Notes: a model not told the origin generated them from the sequence alone. 45,195 nt of DNA from DATKLX01 sp035542155 (GCA_035542155.1 DATKLX010000198.1:1-45195), one strand, 5' to 3'; positions 16,637-25,668 are shown, numbered from the stretch's first letter. Made by a program: numbers and translations.

Positions 16637-18451
16637 TTATCCCGGGTTGTGGATGACGATATCTTCCTGGTGCGCGAGGAACGTCTCGACGACCTTTGGG
16701 TCGAAATGGCATCCTGACTGCGAGCGAATATACTCCACGATCTCCGCGGCCGGCCATCCTTTGCGGTAGGGCCGGTCCGACTGGAGCGCATCCCATACGT
16801 CCACCACGGCAAAAATTCTGGCCGCCAGGGGGATCTCATCTCCCTTGAGCCCGCGCGGATACCCGGATCCATCCCATTTTTCGTGGTGACAATATGGTAT
16901 ATCGAGCGCGAGTTTCAGATATTCGATGGGAACGAGCAGGTTGTAAGCCGATTGGGGATGTTGTTTCATGATTTGCCATTCTTCGGCGGTCAATCCACCC
17001 GGTTTAAAGAGGATATTATCCGGTACGCCAACTTTACCAATGTCGTGCAGCAATGCCCCCCGGCGGATCTGCTCATACTCCGCCTGGGGAACTCCGATGA
17101 ACCTTGCCAGGCGAAGGGCCATCTCAGTCACCCGCTTGGAATGGCCCTCCGTTTCATGATCGCGCAAATCCAGGGCGCGGGACCAGCCCTCGATGGTCTC
17201 ATCGTAAGCCTTAAACAGCATCTGATTCGACCAGCGCAGTTTTTCATCGCTGGCCTGTAAGGCGGCCTCGGCCTCTTTCCGTCGCTTTTCCTTTTCGATG
17301 GATTCCAGAGCAAATGAAAGGACGTTGGCGACTTCCAACAGCAGACTGATCTCTTTGGCGTCGAAAATGCCGGTTTCCGCAGAATATACCAGCATCGCTC
17401 CAATAACATTCGCGCCTGCGGTGAGCGGAATACTGGCCATGGAGTGAAAGCCGCGCTTCAAGACCTCGTCTCTCCAAAAAGCCGCCGCCGGATCCGCATC
17501 TACATCATTGCAATAAACCAGGCGGTTCTCGCGGATGGAAAGAACCATGGGGCCCTCACCCAGAGAGCGAATCTGCGCGCCTTCTGAGATCGCTTCGAGA
17601 TACCCCATCAGGTTGCCTGCCCACGCTCCGGGGCTGATCTCATGAGTGACCGGGTCGAACAACGCGATCCAGGCCATATCAAACTGGCCTTCTTCGAACA
17701 ACACCGCGCAAGCCTTATCGTATAGCTCCTGGGCCGAATGCATTTTGACCGCAGCCTGGCTCACCTGGCTGACCACCGAATAGAGCCGGTTCACCCGGGT
17801 CAGCTTGACCTGCGCCTGTTCCCGCTCCACGATTGCACGGGCTTGGTGGATGATTTGGATCGCCATTTTGGAAATCTGCAGCGAAATCTGTTGGAAAGCT
17901 CGCTGGACATGATCGAACTGAACGGCGGACATCCGGTTGATTTCTTGAAAAGCGGCTTCGCATTCCGCCTCGGTGAACCCGAGCTCGCGCCCATACTGAA
18001 CCATGTAGCACAAATCGGCTTCCGGCTCGGCTGCCGGCCCAATCAACCAGTTCGCGATAGGGTGGTTCTCGATGTGGATCGCAGCTAAAGATACCAGTAT
18101 TCCGCTCATCGAGCTCCATTGTTCAAAGAGAGCCTGGCCGAGATTTTGCCCGGCCAATCCCGCCGTGCTCCTCTGGATGACCTCCATGGATAAATTGCCA
18201 TAATTGCTTGGCCGGGTGATCATGCGCCCATCCAGGGCCAATATCACCGAGGGGACGCCCGTTGAATCCGAGCAGGTATCCTGGATCGCCTGGATATCGC
18301 CGATATCGAAAAGATCCTCAAAACGGAGGCTGTTGAGATCATTGGTCAATGACTGAAACGAAGCCATACGGTAACTTGCAGGTATAGAGGCTTGAAAATG
18401 CTTTGGCCTTAGATCCTGTAGAAAGCCAGGAATAATTTCCAACAGGTCCAT
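16637..18451 (-). CDS. PocR-GAF-HD-GYP cyclic-di-GMP phosphodiesterase
   Basis: A 604-residue soluble protein. Residues about 40-190 resemble the PocR ligand-sensing domain (SDSTGVPSVILALDGRMIT). A helical linker and a GAF domain (about 220-385) follow. The C-terminal HD-GYP domain has HDIGK at 469-473 and HHEKWDGSGYP from about 522, followed by GLKGDEIP. These are the metal-binding and signature residues of active c-di-GMP phosphodiesterases. A TTG five codons upstream is in frame, but ATG at 18451 with AGGTGG before it is preferred. It is the first gene of the operon that ends in a GGDEF cyclase. Confidence 0.88.
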   Translation of the reverse strand: MDLLEIIPGFLQDLRPKHFQASIPASYRMASFQSLTNDLNSLRFEDLFDIGDIQAIQDTCSDSTGVPSVILALDGRMITRPSNYGNLSMEVIQRSTAGLAGQNLGQALFEQWSSMSGILVSLAAIHIENHPIANWLIGPAAEPEADLCYMVQYGRELGFTEAECEAAFQEINRMSAVQFDHVQRAFQQISLQISKMAIQIIHQARAIVEREQAQVKLTRVNRLYSVVSQVSQAAVKMHSAQELYDKACAVLFEEGQFDMAWIALFDPVTHEISPGAWAGNLMGYLEAISEGAQIRSLGEGPMVLSIRENRLVYCNDVDADPAAAFWRDEVLKRGFHSMASIPLTAGANVIGAMLVYSAETGIFDAKEISLLLEVANVLSFALESIEKEKRRKEAEAALQASDEKLRWSNQMLFKAYDETIEGWSRALDLRDHETEGHSKRVTEMALRLARFIGVPQAEYEQIRRGALLHDIGKVGVPDNILFKPGGLTAEEWQIMKQHPQSAYNLLVPIEYLKLALDIPYCHHEKWDGSGYPRGLKGDEIPLAARIFAVVDVWDALQSDRPYRKGWPAAEIVEYIRSQSGCHFDPKVVETFLAHQEDIVIHNPG

Positions 18452-18631
18452 TCTACCACCTTGCAACTTATCGTCGACAGCGGATTACAAAGTTGGTAGG
18501 TTGACCTTTGAATCACGGCTGGCAGGTGATACAGGTGATCCCATGGATCTCCCTGGCATGACGGATTTTTTTGGAAGATATGACATTCGTCTTAATCTCA
18601 GGCAGAATGTGGCCGATCGAATAAAAACCTA

Positions 18632-18660
18632 TTGACTCTGGCCTTGAGATTCGCTATAAT
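18632..18660 (+). promoter_or_regulatory. Promoter of the lacI-type gene
   Basis: TTGACT at 18632-18637 and TATAAT at 18655-18660 are separated by 17 bases, close to the sigma-70 consensus. Transcription should start near 18667, giving a leader of about 80 bases. The remaining upstream intergenic stretch (18452-18631) shows only a short CAGGTGAT direct repeat (18523 and 18532) and nothing else I can interpret. Confidence 0.8.
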
Positions 18661-18671
18661 ATACTCGAAAC

Positions 18672-18719
18672 CGGTTACGGGAACGGTTACGGCACCGGTA
18701 ACGAAAACGGTTACGAACA
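18672..18719 (+). repeat. Four-copy 12-bp operator array, CGGTTACG-type
   Basis: CGGTTACG occurs at 18672, 18684 and 18708, and CGGTAACG at 18696, giving an exact 12-base period over four units. The third unit reads as the inverse half, so GTTAC (18686-18690) and GTAAC (18698-18702) also form an inverted repeat. The array begins about five bases after the predicted transcription start. It is probably a multi-site operator for the LacI protein, acting as a roadblock. Confidence 0.7.
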
Positions 18720-18745
18720 ATTTCCTCTACTACGAGCAAAGGTCT

Positions 18746-19753
18746 ATGAAGATCACCATCGGTGAAATTGCCAACCTGGCCGGGGTTTCAAAAACGACCG
18801 TTTCGCGCGTGCTCAACAAAAAGCCCGACGTGGATCCCGCCACGCGCGAAAGAATCCTGGCGCTCATCTCGGAGTACGATTTTCAGCCCAACGCCTTTGC
18901 CAAAGCCATCTCCACCCAAAGCAACCATTACATCGGCCTGCTCATCCCCCACAAGGCCGAATACATCTTCTCGAACTCTTTTTACACCGAGGTCATGCGC
19001 GGCGTCTCCACCGAGGTGGACGGCTGCAACTATTACCTGTTGATCTGCTACGCACATGACGTAAATTACCTGGATATCTACCGCCAGAAGCGGGTTGCAG
19101 GTTTTGTCCTCCTCAGCCCAGGTTCCTATCATAAAGGCATCATCGAATCGCTAAAGACTGAGAACATCCCCTTCGTGTCTACTGCCAAGGTCACCAACGA
19201 GGAGATGGTCTACGTCGACATTGACAATTTTCACGGCGGCTCCCTGGTGATGGAGCACCTGGTCTTGCTGGGCCACGAGCGCATCGCCTACATCGGCAAG
19301 CCCACCCTGATCAGCTCCATCGAGCGCATGAACAGCCACCAGGCAGTTCTGGAGAAACACGGCCTGCCCTACGATCCTTCCCTGGTTCTGGTCACCCATA
19401 ACTCCTCGATCGAGGATGGCTATCAATCTACCCAGGAGTTGTTGAAGCACCCCAACCCGCCCACGGCTATCTTCCTGGCCAACGACATCATGGCAGTTGG
19501 GGCGATAAAGGCAATCCACCAAGCAGGGCTGCGCGTACCCGAGGATATCTCCGTCGCCGGTTTCGACGACATTCCCCTGGCCTCTTACTCTAATCCACCC
19601 CTGACCACCATCCGCCAGCCTGCATATGAGAAGGGCGCTGTCGCTACCCGCTTGTTGATCCAGTTGCTCGAAAAGCAAGAGACCCCATCCAGCAATATCC
19701 TGGACGTTGAGCTGGTCGTCCGCGGCTCAACCGGACCAGTCCGAAATCGATAA
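18746..19753 (+). CDS. LacI-family transcriptional regulator
   Basis: A 335-residue repressor. Residues 4-23 form the HTH (IGEIANLAGVSKTTVSRVLN), followed by a hinge at about 46-58 (PNAFAKAIS) and a sugar-binding periplasmic-like core with VAGFDDIPLASYSNPPLTTI near residue 270. The frame is open 38 codons upstream, but that stretch is the promoter and operator array, so the ATG at 18746 with AAAGG before it is the start. It precedes the sugar importer and catabolic operon, which it most likely controls together with its own gene. The inducer is presumably the imported sugar or its phosphate. Confidence 0.92.
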   Translation: MKITIGEIANLAGVSKTTVSRVLNKKPDVDPATRERILALISEYDFQPNAFAKAISTQSNHYIGLLIPHKAEYIFSNSFYTEVMRGVSTEVDGCNYYLLICYAHDVNYLDIYRQKRVAGFVLLSPGSYHKGIIESLKTENIPFVSTAKVTNEEMVYVDIDNFHGGSLVMEHLVLLGHERIAYIGKPTLISSIERMNSHQAVLEKHGLPYDPSLVLVTHNSSIEDGYQSTQELLKHPNPPTAIFLANDIMAVGAIKAIHQAGLRVPEDISVAGFDDIPLASYSNPPLTTIRQPAYEKGAVATRLLIQLLEKQETPSSNILDVELVVRGSTGPVRNR

Positions 19754-19763
19754 ATTCTCTTCA

Positions 19764-19789
19764 CCGCCGGGCGTGTTTTGACCTGGCGG
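19764..19789 (+). terminator. Possible weak terminator after lacI-type gene
   Basis: An 8-bp stem with one G-U pair (19764-19771 with 19782-19789) is followed by GTATCTTTCT, a poor T-tract. It may partly separate the regulator transcript from the catabolic genes. A palindromic TAACGTTA at 19820-19827 lies between it and the next gene and could be a further operator. No clear promoter is seen there. Confidence 0.4.
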
Positions 19790-19887
19790 GGTATCTTTCT
19801 AGCAAACGGGTCTTTCCCTTAACGTTATATTTCATTTCATTCGAATAGCACGATCAAATCCCTGTCAACATACCGAGAGGTACGCTG

Positions 19888-20952
19888 ATGAATGCTGAAC
19901 CCCGCCATTTTGGATGCCGGATCACCGATGATCTGCTTTACAAGGGTATGCGAGTTCTTTTCCTGGAGAACGAGCTGATCCGCGTCGGGCTGCTGCTGGA
20001 TAAAGGGGCCGATATTTTTCAATGGATTCACAAGCCGACCGACACCGATTTCCTCTGGCGCTCGCCGAACGGCCTGCTTCGCCCGGACCGGTTCACACCA
20101 ACCACGGCTTCTTCCTCCGGCGCTTTCCTCGATTCCTATCACGGCGGGTGGCAGGAAATCTTCCCGGGCGGCGGGCCGGTCGAGTATCACGGCGCGGAGT
20201 TGGGACTGCACGGCGAGGTGACCTCGCTGGGATGGGACGCCGAGATCCTCGAGGACCGGCCGGAGCGGATTGCAGTTCGCCTGGCCGTGCGCTGCGTGCG
20301 AACCCCCTTCCACCTGGAGCGGACCCTGCGGATCGAAAGAGGCATCCCGGCCCTCTTCATCGACGAGGCCCTGACCAACCTTTCCCCCGAGCCGCAGGAG
20401 TTCATGTGGGGCCATCACCCCGCCTTTGGCGCGCCGTTCCTGCAGGAGGGCGTCCGCCTGTTCGTGCCAGCGGGGAAGGGCCAGGCGCATTCGCCGCTCT
20501 TCCTGGCCAGCAGCCGCCTCCAGCCGGGGCTGGAATTCGATTGGCCGCTGGCCAGCGTGGACGGGCAGCCTTTGGACCTGTCCGTCGTTCAAGGCCCCCA
20601 GGGTGGTTTTGGCGAGCTGATCTATTTGAAAGAGCTGTCTGCCGGGTGGTATGCCCTGCTCGATCCGCGGAAACAGCTCGGGTTCGGGCTCGCCTGGCAA
20701 AAAGAAGTCTTCCCCTATCTCTGGTTCTGGCTGGTCTACGGCAAAGCCCCCGGGTATCCCTGGTACGACCGGGCGTACGTCGTCGCGCTGGAGCCCTGGA
20801 CGGGAATTCCAAACAATCTAAATCAAGCCATCGAATTGGGCAATCAGACGCAGTTGAAAGGAGGTGAAACGATCCGGGTTTCGCTGACTGCCACAGCGAT
20901 CACCGGTCGCAATACCGTTTGCCAGGTCAATTTAGACGGAAGTATCGCATGA
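19888..20952 (+). CDS. Aldose 1-epimerase-like (mutarotase superfamily) protein
   Basis: A 354-residue protein of the galactose-mutarotase-like beta-sandwich superfamily. Supporting segments are WQEIFPGGGP, the HGEVTSLGW loop, WGHHPAFG with paired His, and a C-terminal VALEPWTG. These fit the DUF4432/aldose-epimerase group that interconverts sugar anomers, where conserved His and Glu line the active site. ATG at 19888 follows GAGAGG. It is the first gene after the regulator and lies 49 bases before a sugar-binding lipoprotein. Interconverting anomers of the imported sugar is the likely job. No signal peptide is seen. Confidence 0.8.
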   Translation: MNAEPRHFGCRITDDLLYKGMRVLFLENELIRVGLLLDKGADIFQWIHKPTDTDFLWRSPNGLLRPDRFTPTTASSSGAFLDSYHGGWQEIFPGGGPVEYHGAELGLHGEVTSLGWDAEILEDRPERIAVRLAVRCVRTPFHLERTLRIERGIPALFIDEALTNLSPEPQEFMWGHHPAFGAPFLQEGVRLFVPAGKGQAHSPLFLASSRLQPGLEFDWPLASVDGQPLDLSVVQGPQGGFGELIYLKELSAGWYALLDPRKQLGFGLAWQKEVFPYLWFWLVYGKAPGYPWYDRAYVVALEPWTGIPNNLNQAIELGNQTQLKGGETIRVSLTATAITGRNTVCQVNLDGSIA

Positions 20953-21001
20953 ATCTGCACGTCAACAGCACCGTCAAATCTATTTCTAACGGAGGAAAGT
21001 C

Positions 21002-22042
21002 ATGAAGCTCTTCAAGTTCGTTTCAATCGTTCTGCTGGTGGTCCTCACGTTGAGCGCCTGCGCTCCGGCCGCCACCCCGGCCCCCACCCAACCCCCCGCC
21101 CCTGCGGCTCAGCAGCCCGCCCCGGCCAAAGAGCTGACCATTGCCTACTCACAGGCCGAGCTGGTCAACGCCTGGCGGGTGACTAACCAGAAAGATATGG
21201 AAACCCAGGTCAAAAAAGCCGGCTACAAGCTGATCACCGCCGACGCTAACCAGGATCCTTCCAAGCAACTGGCCGACGTCGAGAATATGCTGGCCCAGAA
21301 ACCCGACTGCCTGATCGTATCGCCGCTCGAGTCAAAGGCCTCGGCGCCCGTTGTCAAGCTCGCGGAAACCGCCAAGGTGCCCCTGGTGATCATCGACCGC
21401 ACCATCGAAGCCGAGCCGGGCCAGGGTTTCTACAAGACCGAAATCACCCAGAGCCACGTCCTTTCGGGCAAGCTCCTGGCTGAGAAGACGGTCGAGCTGC
21501 TCAAGGCCAAATATGGCTCTGCCAAGGGCAACGTCGTTCACGTCCAGGGCCTGGCGGGCGCTTCGCCGGTGATCGACGCCAACAAGGGCTGGGACGAAGT
21601 GATGAAAGCCTACCCCGACATCAAGGTCGTGGCGACCTCTGACGCCGGCTTTACCAAAGACGGCGGGATGAAGGTCATGGATGACTTCCTGCAGCGCTTC
21701 CCCAAGGGCCAGATCGACGTCGTGCGCTCGGATTACAGCGACATGACCATGGGCGCAATTGAGGCCATCAAGAACGCCGGCCGCACGGAGCTGCTCGGCT
21801 ACGTCGTCGGTGAAGGCGGCCACATCAAAGCCATTCAGGCCGTGATCGCCGGTGAGATCGCCCGCGAGACGCAGACTCCGCCGTACTTCGGCCTCAAGGC
21901 CGTCCAGTCCTGCAAGACCATCCTCGGCGGCGAGACCGTCGACGCACGCCAGCAGGTCGACATCAAGGTCTTCGACGCGAGCAAGAAGGATGACGCTCAG
22001 AAATACGTCGATGAGATCAAGGCCGCGGGCCTGGAATTCTAA
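21002..22042 (+). CDS. Sugar ABC transporter substrate-binding lipoprotein
   Basis: A 346-residue lipoprotein. The N-terminal signal ends in the lipobox LSAC, with lipidation expected at the Cys near residue 20. A Pro/Ala/Thr/Gln linker (about 21-45) and a two-lobed ribose/galactose-type binding domain follow, with EITQSHVLSGKLLAEKTVELL and VVGEGGHIKAIQAV. ATG at 21002 has a strong GGAGG (20991-20995). It heads a complete importer with the ATPase at 22208 and permeases at 23710 and 24683. The sugar cannot be read from sequence; the downstream isomerase suggests a 6-deoxyhexose, aldopentose or related sugar. Confidence 0.92.
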   Translation: MKLFKFVSIVLLVVLTLSACAPAATPAPTQPPAPAAQQPAPAKELTIAYSQAELVNAWRVTNQKDMETQVKKAGYKLITADANQDPSKQLADVENMLAQKPDCLIVSPLESKASAPVVKLAETAKVPLVIIDRTIEAEPGQGFYKTEITQSHVLSGKLLAEKTVELLKAKYGSAKGNVVHVQGLAGASPVIDANKGWDEVMKAYPDIKVVATSDAGFTKDGGMKVMDDFLQRFPKGQIDVVRSDYSDMTMGAIEAIKNAGRTELLGYVVGEGGHIKAIQAVIAGEIARETQTPPYFGLKAVQSCKTILGGETVDARQQVDIKVFDASKKDDAQKYVDEIKAAGLEF

Positions 22043-22055
22043 TCTCGCTTGAGAA

Positions 22056-22186
22056 GAGAAGGGAAGGCAGGCACGACTTTCCTCCGTCATGCAAAAAAGG
22101 ACCTCCCCAGGGGAGTCCGCGGTTGCTCAGGCCAGCATGACAAGCCTCAGGAAGGTCAGCCGGATTATAACATGCCTTCCCTTCTC
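22056..22186 (+). promoter_or_regulatory. Nested stem-loop RNA element between binding protein and ATPase
   Basis: Four nested pairings are seen: 22056-22069 with 22173-22186 (14 bp, perfect), 22075-22082 with 22150-22157 (8 bp, one wobble), 22086-22092 with 22135-22141 (7 bp), and 22099-22107 with 22111-22118 (8 bp, one bulge). The stem closes just before the AAAAGGAA ribosome-binding site of the ATPase gene. It may be an mRNA stability or attenuation element that favours the binding-protein message. A REP- or MITE-like repeat is the alternative. Confidence 0.6.
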
Positions 22187-22207
22187 AATCCAAAAGGAAC
22201 CCTCCGC

Positions 22208-23713
22208 ATGGACCACCAGCCGCCTGTCCTCAGCATGCGCAAGATCTGCAAGTCCTTTGCCGGGATCCAGGTCCTCAAGGAAGTCGACCTAGACCTGTAC
22301 GCGGGGGAAGCGCACTGCCTGGTCGGCGAAAACGGCGCGGGCAAATCCACCCTGATCAAGATCATCTCGGGCGCGTACCAGCCGGACAGCGGCAGCATCA
22401 CCTACCAGGGCCAGCTCCTCAAGAACGTGAGCCCGCATTGGGCCCGCGAGCACGGTATCAACACCATTTATCAAGAAATCGATCTGATCCCGACCCTCAG
22501 CGCGGCAGAAAACATTTCCCTGGGCATCGAGCCCATCAAAAAGAACGGGAGTATCGATTGGCCCGCCCTGCGCGAGCGCGCCACGAAAATCCTGGAAGGG
22601 TGGGGGGCGGAGATCAACGTAGACGTGCCGGTCAACACCCTCAAGGTCGCATACCAGCAGATGGTTGCGATCGCCAAGGCGCTTTCCCTGAACAACCGGG
22701 TGCTCATCCTGGATGAGCCTACGGCTGTTTTTACCAGCTCGGAAATCGATCTGCTCTTCAGCATACTTCAAAAATTGAAATCACAGGGGATCGCTCTCCT
22801 TTATATTTCTCATCACCTGGATGAGATCTTCCGCATCGGCGACCGGGTAACCGTGTTGCGCGATGGGACCTTGATCCGCACCGGCGCGGTGGATGAGTTC
22901 AACAAATCCTCGCTGGTGAAGGCCATGGTCGGGCGGGATATCGACTTTTCGCTGCGCAACGGCGATCACTGCCAGGGTGAAGAGCTGCTGCGGGCGGAAG
23001 GAGTGACCCGCCATGGCGTGGTGGAAGACGCCTCCTTCAGCCTGCATTGCGGCGAGATCGTGGGCGTCGCCGGGTTGGTTGGGGCAGGGCGGACGGAAAT
23101 GGCCCGCCTCCTGGTGGGGGCCGACCGCCCGGACCGGGGTAAGCTCTACCTGCGCGGTCAGCCGGTCGAGGTGGGCTCGCCCAAAGAAGCCCTCCTGAAA
23201 GGGATTGGCATGTTGCCCGAGAACCGCAAGGAAGAGGGCCTCGTCCTGATGCGCTCAATGTCGGAAAATATCGCCTACAGCCTGGTGGAGAAGGACGCGC
23301 GGTTTGGCCTGGTGCCGTGGAGAAAGATCAAAAAAGCAGTCCAGGATATGATCCAGGCCGTGGACATTCGCCCGGCGCGTCCGGCCCTCCAGGTGCTCTA
23401 CATGAGCGGCGGAAACCAGCAGAAGGTCGTGCTTTCGCGGCTACTCCTGGCCGAATGCGACCTGATGATCCTGGATGAGCCCACCCGCGGCGTGGACGTT
23501 GGCGCGCGGCTGGAGATCTATAAGATCATGCAGGCCCTCAAAAAACAGGGTAAGGCCATCCTGATGATTTCCTCGGACCTGCCTGAAATCCTCACCCAGG
23601 CCGACCGCATCCTGGTGATGGCCAAAGGGCGGATCGCCGGGGAGCTGACCGCTGCTGAGGCGACCGAGGAAAAGGTCCTTTCCATAGCCCTGCGTTTAGG
23701 AGAGGCGGTATGA
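22208..23713 (+). CDS. Sugar ABC transporter ATP-binding protein, RbsA type
   Basis: A 501-residue double ABC ATPase. The first P-loop is GENGAGKST (40-48), with Walker B LILDEPTAVF. The second half has the degenerate GLVGAGRTE, the signature MSGGNQQK (Met in place of the usual Leu) and Walker B LMILDEPTRGVDV. The frame extends upstream to 22049 through the stem-loop element, but the ATG at 22208 with AAAAGGAA before it aligns with family N-termini and is chosen. An ATG at 22172 is buried in the stem. The gene overlaps the next permease as ATGA. It powers the uptake system of the 19.9-32 kb operon. Confidence 0.93.
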   Translation: MDHQPPVLSMRKICKSFAGIQVLKEVDLDLYAGEAHCLVGENGAGKSTLIKIISGAYQPDSGSITYQGQLLKNVSPHWAREHGINTIYQEIDLIPTLSAAENISLGIEPIKKNGSIDWPALRERATKILEGWGAEINVDVPVNTLKVAYQQMVAIAKALSLNNRVLILDEPTAVFTSSEIDLLFSILQKLKSQGIALLYISHHLDEIFRIGDRVTVLRDGTLIRTGAVDEFNKSSLVKAMVGRDIDFSLRNGDHCQGEELLRAEGVTRHGVVEDASFSLHCGEIVGVAGLVGAGRTEMARLLVGADRPDRGKLYLRGQPVEVGSPKEALLKGIGMLPENRKEEGLVLMRSMSENIAYSLVEKDARFGLVPWRKIKKAVQDMIQAVDIRPARPALQVLYMSGGNQQKVVLSRLLLAECDLMILDEPTRGVDVGARLEIYKIMQALKKQGKAILMISSDLPEILTQADRILVMAKGRIAGELTAAEATEEKVLSIALRLGEAV

Positions 23714-24681
23714 GAGCAAAAATCTATCCCTCCCAGGTGGTGGGCTTTGCCGAGCAGAACAGCGCCCTGGTCGCCCTGGTCATCGTTTGCCTGCTCGGCG
23801 CGCTGTTCGTGAGTAATTTTGCCAGCGGGATGAACCTGTCGGCCATTTTGTTCCAGTATGCCATCATCGGATTCCTTGGCCTCGGCCAGCTTCTGGTGAT
23901 CCTGACCGGCGGGATCGACCTCTCCCAGGGAGCCCAGGTCGCCATGATTTCTATCATCACCGCTGTCCTGATGCGACAGGCCGGGGTCCTTCCGGCGGTT
24001 CTGGGCAGCCTGCTGGTGGGGACCGTATTTGGCCTGACCAACGGGTTGCTCGTCTCCAGAACCAGGATGCCCGCCTTCGTGGTCACCCTGGGGACGATGG
24101 GAGTGGCGCGCGGATTGGCCCAGGTCATCTCCGACTCGAAACCCATCGCCATCGAGGTCGGGTCCTTCGTCGATTTCGGGCGCAGCACCCTGGCTGGGAT
24201 CCCGGTCTCGGCGATCCTGTGGGTCGTGGTCAGCCTGGGGCTGTGGTTCTTTCTGGCGCAGCGGCGCACCGGACGGCACATCTACGCGGTTGGGGGTAGC
24301 GAGGAATCAGCCCGCCTTTCGGGGATCGCGGTCAAGAACGTCAAGCTGCTAGTTTTCGGGCTTTCGGGGCTGCTATCGGCTGTGGGGGGCATCATCTGGA
24401 CCGCGCGGCTCAGCTCCGGATCGCCGTTGGGTGGCAACGGCTATGAGATGGAAAGTATCGCCGCGGTGATCGTGGGGGGCGGATATATGCTGGGTGGGAT
24501 CGGCACCGTCTCAGGTACGGTGGTAGGCGTGCTCCTCTTCGGGGTGATCAACTCAATCCTCAATCTGGTCGGCATCTCGCCGTACTGGCAGGGCACGATC
24601 AAAGGCATCCTCATCCTGGCGGCAGTCGCGTTGAGCCAGTTCAGGCGGATCGATCACGGCAGCCAGGCAAGGAGAAGCTGA
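23710..24681 (+). CDS. Sugar ABC transporter permease 1, RbsC type
   Basis: A 323-residue membrane protein of the BPD_transp_2 family with about nine hydrophobic segments. Typical motifs are GQLLVILTGGIDLSQG, GRHIYAVGGSEESARLSGI and VIVGGGYMLGGIGTVSGTVVG. The start ATG overlaps the ATPase stop (23710-23713), showing tight translational coupling. It is followed by a second permease one base after its stop, so the channel is probably a heterodimer and not the homodimer of RbsC. Confidence 0.92.
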   Translation: MRAKIYPSQVVGFAEQNSALVALVIVCLLGALFVSNFASGMNLSAILFQYAIIGFLGLGQLLVILTGGIDLSQGAQVAMISIITAVLMRQAGVLPAVLGSLLVGTVFGLTNGLLVSRTRMPAFVVTLGTMGVARGLAQVISDSKPIAIEVGSFVDFGRSTLAGIPVSAILWVVVSLGLWFFLAQRRTGRHIYAVGGSEESARLSGIAVKNVKLLVFGLSGLLSAVGGIIWTARLSSGSPLGGNGYEMESIAAVIVGGGYMLGGIGTVSGTVVGVLLFGVINSILNLVGISPYWQGTIKGILILAAVALSQFRRIDHGSQARRS

Positions 24682-24682
24682 G

Positions 24683-25651
24683 ATGCAGAACATCCTCCAG
24701 CGTTATCGCAGCACAAGCTTTGATACCCAGTCTGTCCTCAAGATTCTGATGATCCTGGTGGGGCTGGTCCTGCTGGCGTCCGCTTTCAGCCAGGGCGTCT
24801 TTCTCCAGCCGAAAAACCTGGTCAACCTGATCTACCAGAATGCCCTGCTGATCGTGATCGCCCTGGGGCAGATGCTGGTGATCATCACTGGCGGGATCGA
24901 CCTGAGCGTGGGCTCCATGCTGGCTATTTCCAGCGTCCTGGTCGTGCTGTTCCAGGATTACGGCCTGCCGGCCTCCATCGCGATTGCCCTGATCGCCAGC
25001 GTGGCCTTCGGGCTGGTCAACGGCTTTCTGGTCACCTACGTTCGCCTGCCGGCCTTCGTCGTCACCCTGGCGACCATGCAGATCATCTCCTCGATCGCCA
25101 AGGTGCTTAGCGGGGGCGGAGCGATCTACACCGGCCTGCACGGCGCAGAAATCCCGGTTGGCCTGGGAGAATTCTACAAAAACACCCTGGCGGGCATTCC
25201 CTACCCGCTGTTCGTCTGCCTGATAGTGATCGGTCTGGCGGCCCTGTATCTGCGTTCATCGATCGGCCATTACACCTTCTCGATCGGTGGAAACGAGCGC
25301 GCCGCGTATCTTTCGGGCATCCCCACCCGGCTGGTGAAAATGGCCGTCTACGTCATCTCCGCGGCGTTGTGCTGCCTGGGCGGGGTCCTCTTCGTCGCCC
25401 GGGTCGGGATGGGGGACCCCCAAACGGGGACCTGGATCCCGCTCGATTCAATCGCGGCGGTATCCATCGGCGGGGCCAGCCTTTCCGGTGGAACCGGCAC
25501 CATCCTGGGCACCCTGATCGGGGTGGTCATCCTCAGTGTGCTCAATAACATCATGAACCTCCTCGGCGTGCCGCCCACCCTCCAGCCGGCGATCAAAGGC
25601 ATCGTCATCCTGCTGGCCGTGTATTTGAACAGCGCCAGGAAACAAAATTAA
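24683..25651 (+). CDS. Sugar ABC transporter permease 2, RbsC type
   Basis: A 322-residue BPD_transp_2 permease with GQMLVIITGGIDLSVGS, GHYTFSIGGNERAAYLSGI and VSIGGASLSGGTGTILGTLIG. ATG at 24683 follows AGGAGAAG, with the ribosome-binding site inside the end of the previous gene. It is clearly homologous to the preceding permease but diverged, and both keep the family motifs, so neither looks decayed. It ends 17 bases before the isomerase gene, tying transport to catabolism. Confidence 0.92.
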   Translation: MQNILQRYRSTSFDTQSVLKILMILVGLVLLASAFSQGVFLQPKNLVNLIYQNALLIVIALGQMLVIITGGIDLSVGSMLAISSVLVVLFQDYGLPASIAIALIASVAFGLVNGFLVTYVRLPAFVVTLATMQIISSIAKVLSGGGAIYTGLHGAEIPVGLGEFYKNTLAGIPYPLFVCLIVIGLAALYLRSSIGHYTFSIGGNERAAYLSGIPTRLVKMAVYVISAALCCLGGVLFVARVGMGDPQTGTWIPLDSIAAVSIGGASLSGGTGTILGTLIGVVILSVLNNIMNLLGVPPTLQPAIKGIVILLAVYLNSARKQN

Positions 25652-25668
25652 GCGGTCAAGGAAATATC

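Noticed and set aside
16624..16872. 83-codon N-terminal extension of the methyltransferase
   Set aside because: The extension overlaps the HD-GYP coding region in another frame and is Arg/Ser-rich; the methyltransferase fold begins after ATG 16623.
18632..18745. 38-codon N-terminal extension of the LacI protein
   Set aside because: It would start in the -35 box and translate the operator array; the HTH begins right after ATG 18746.
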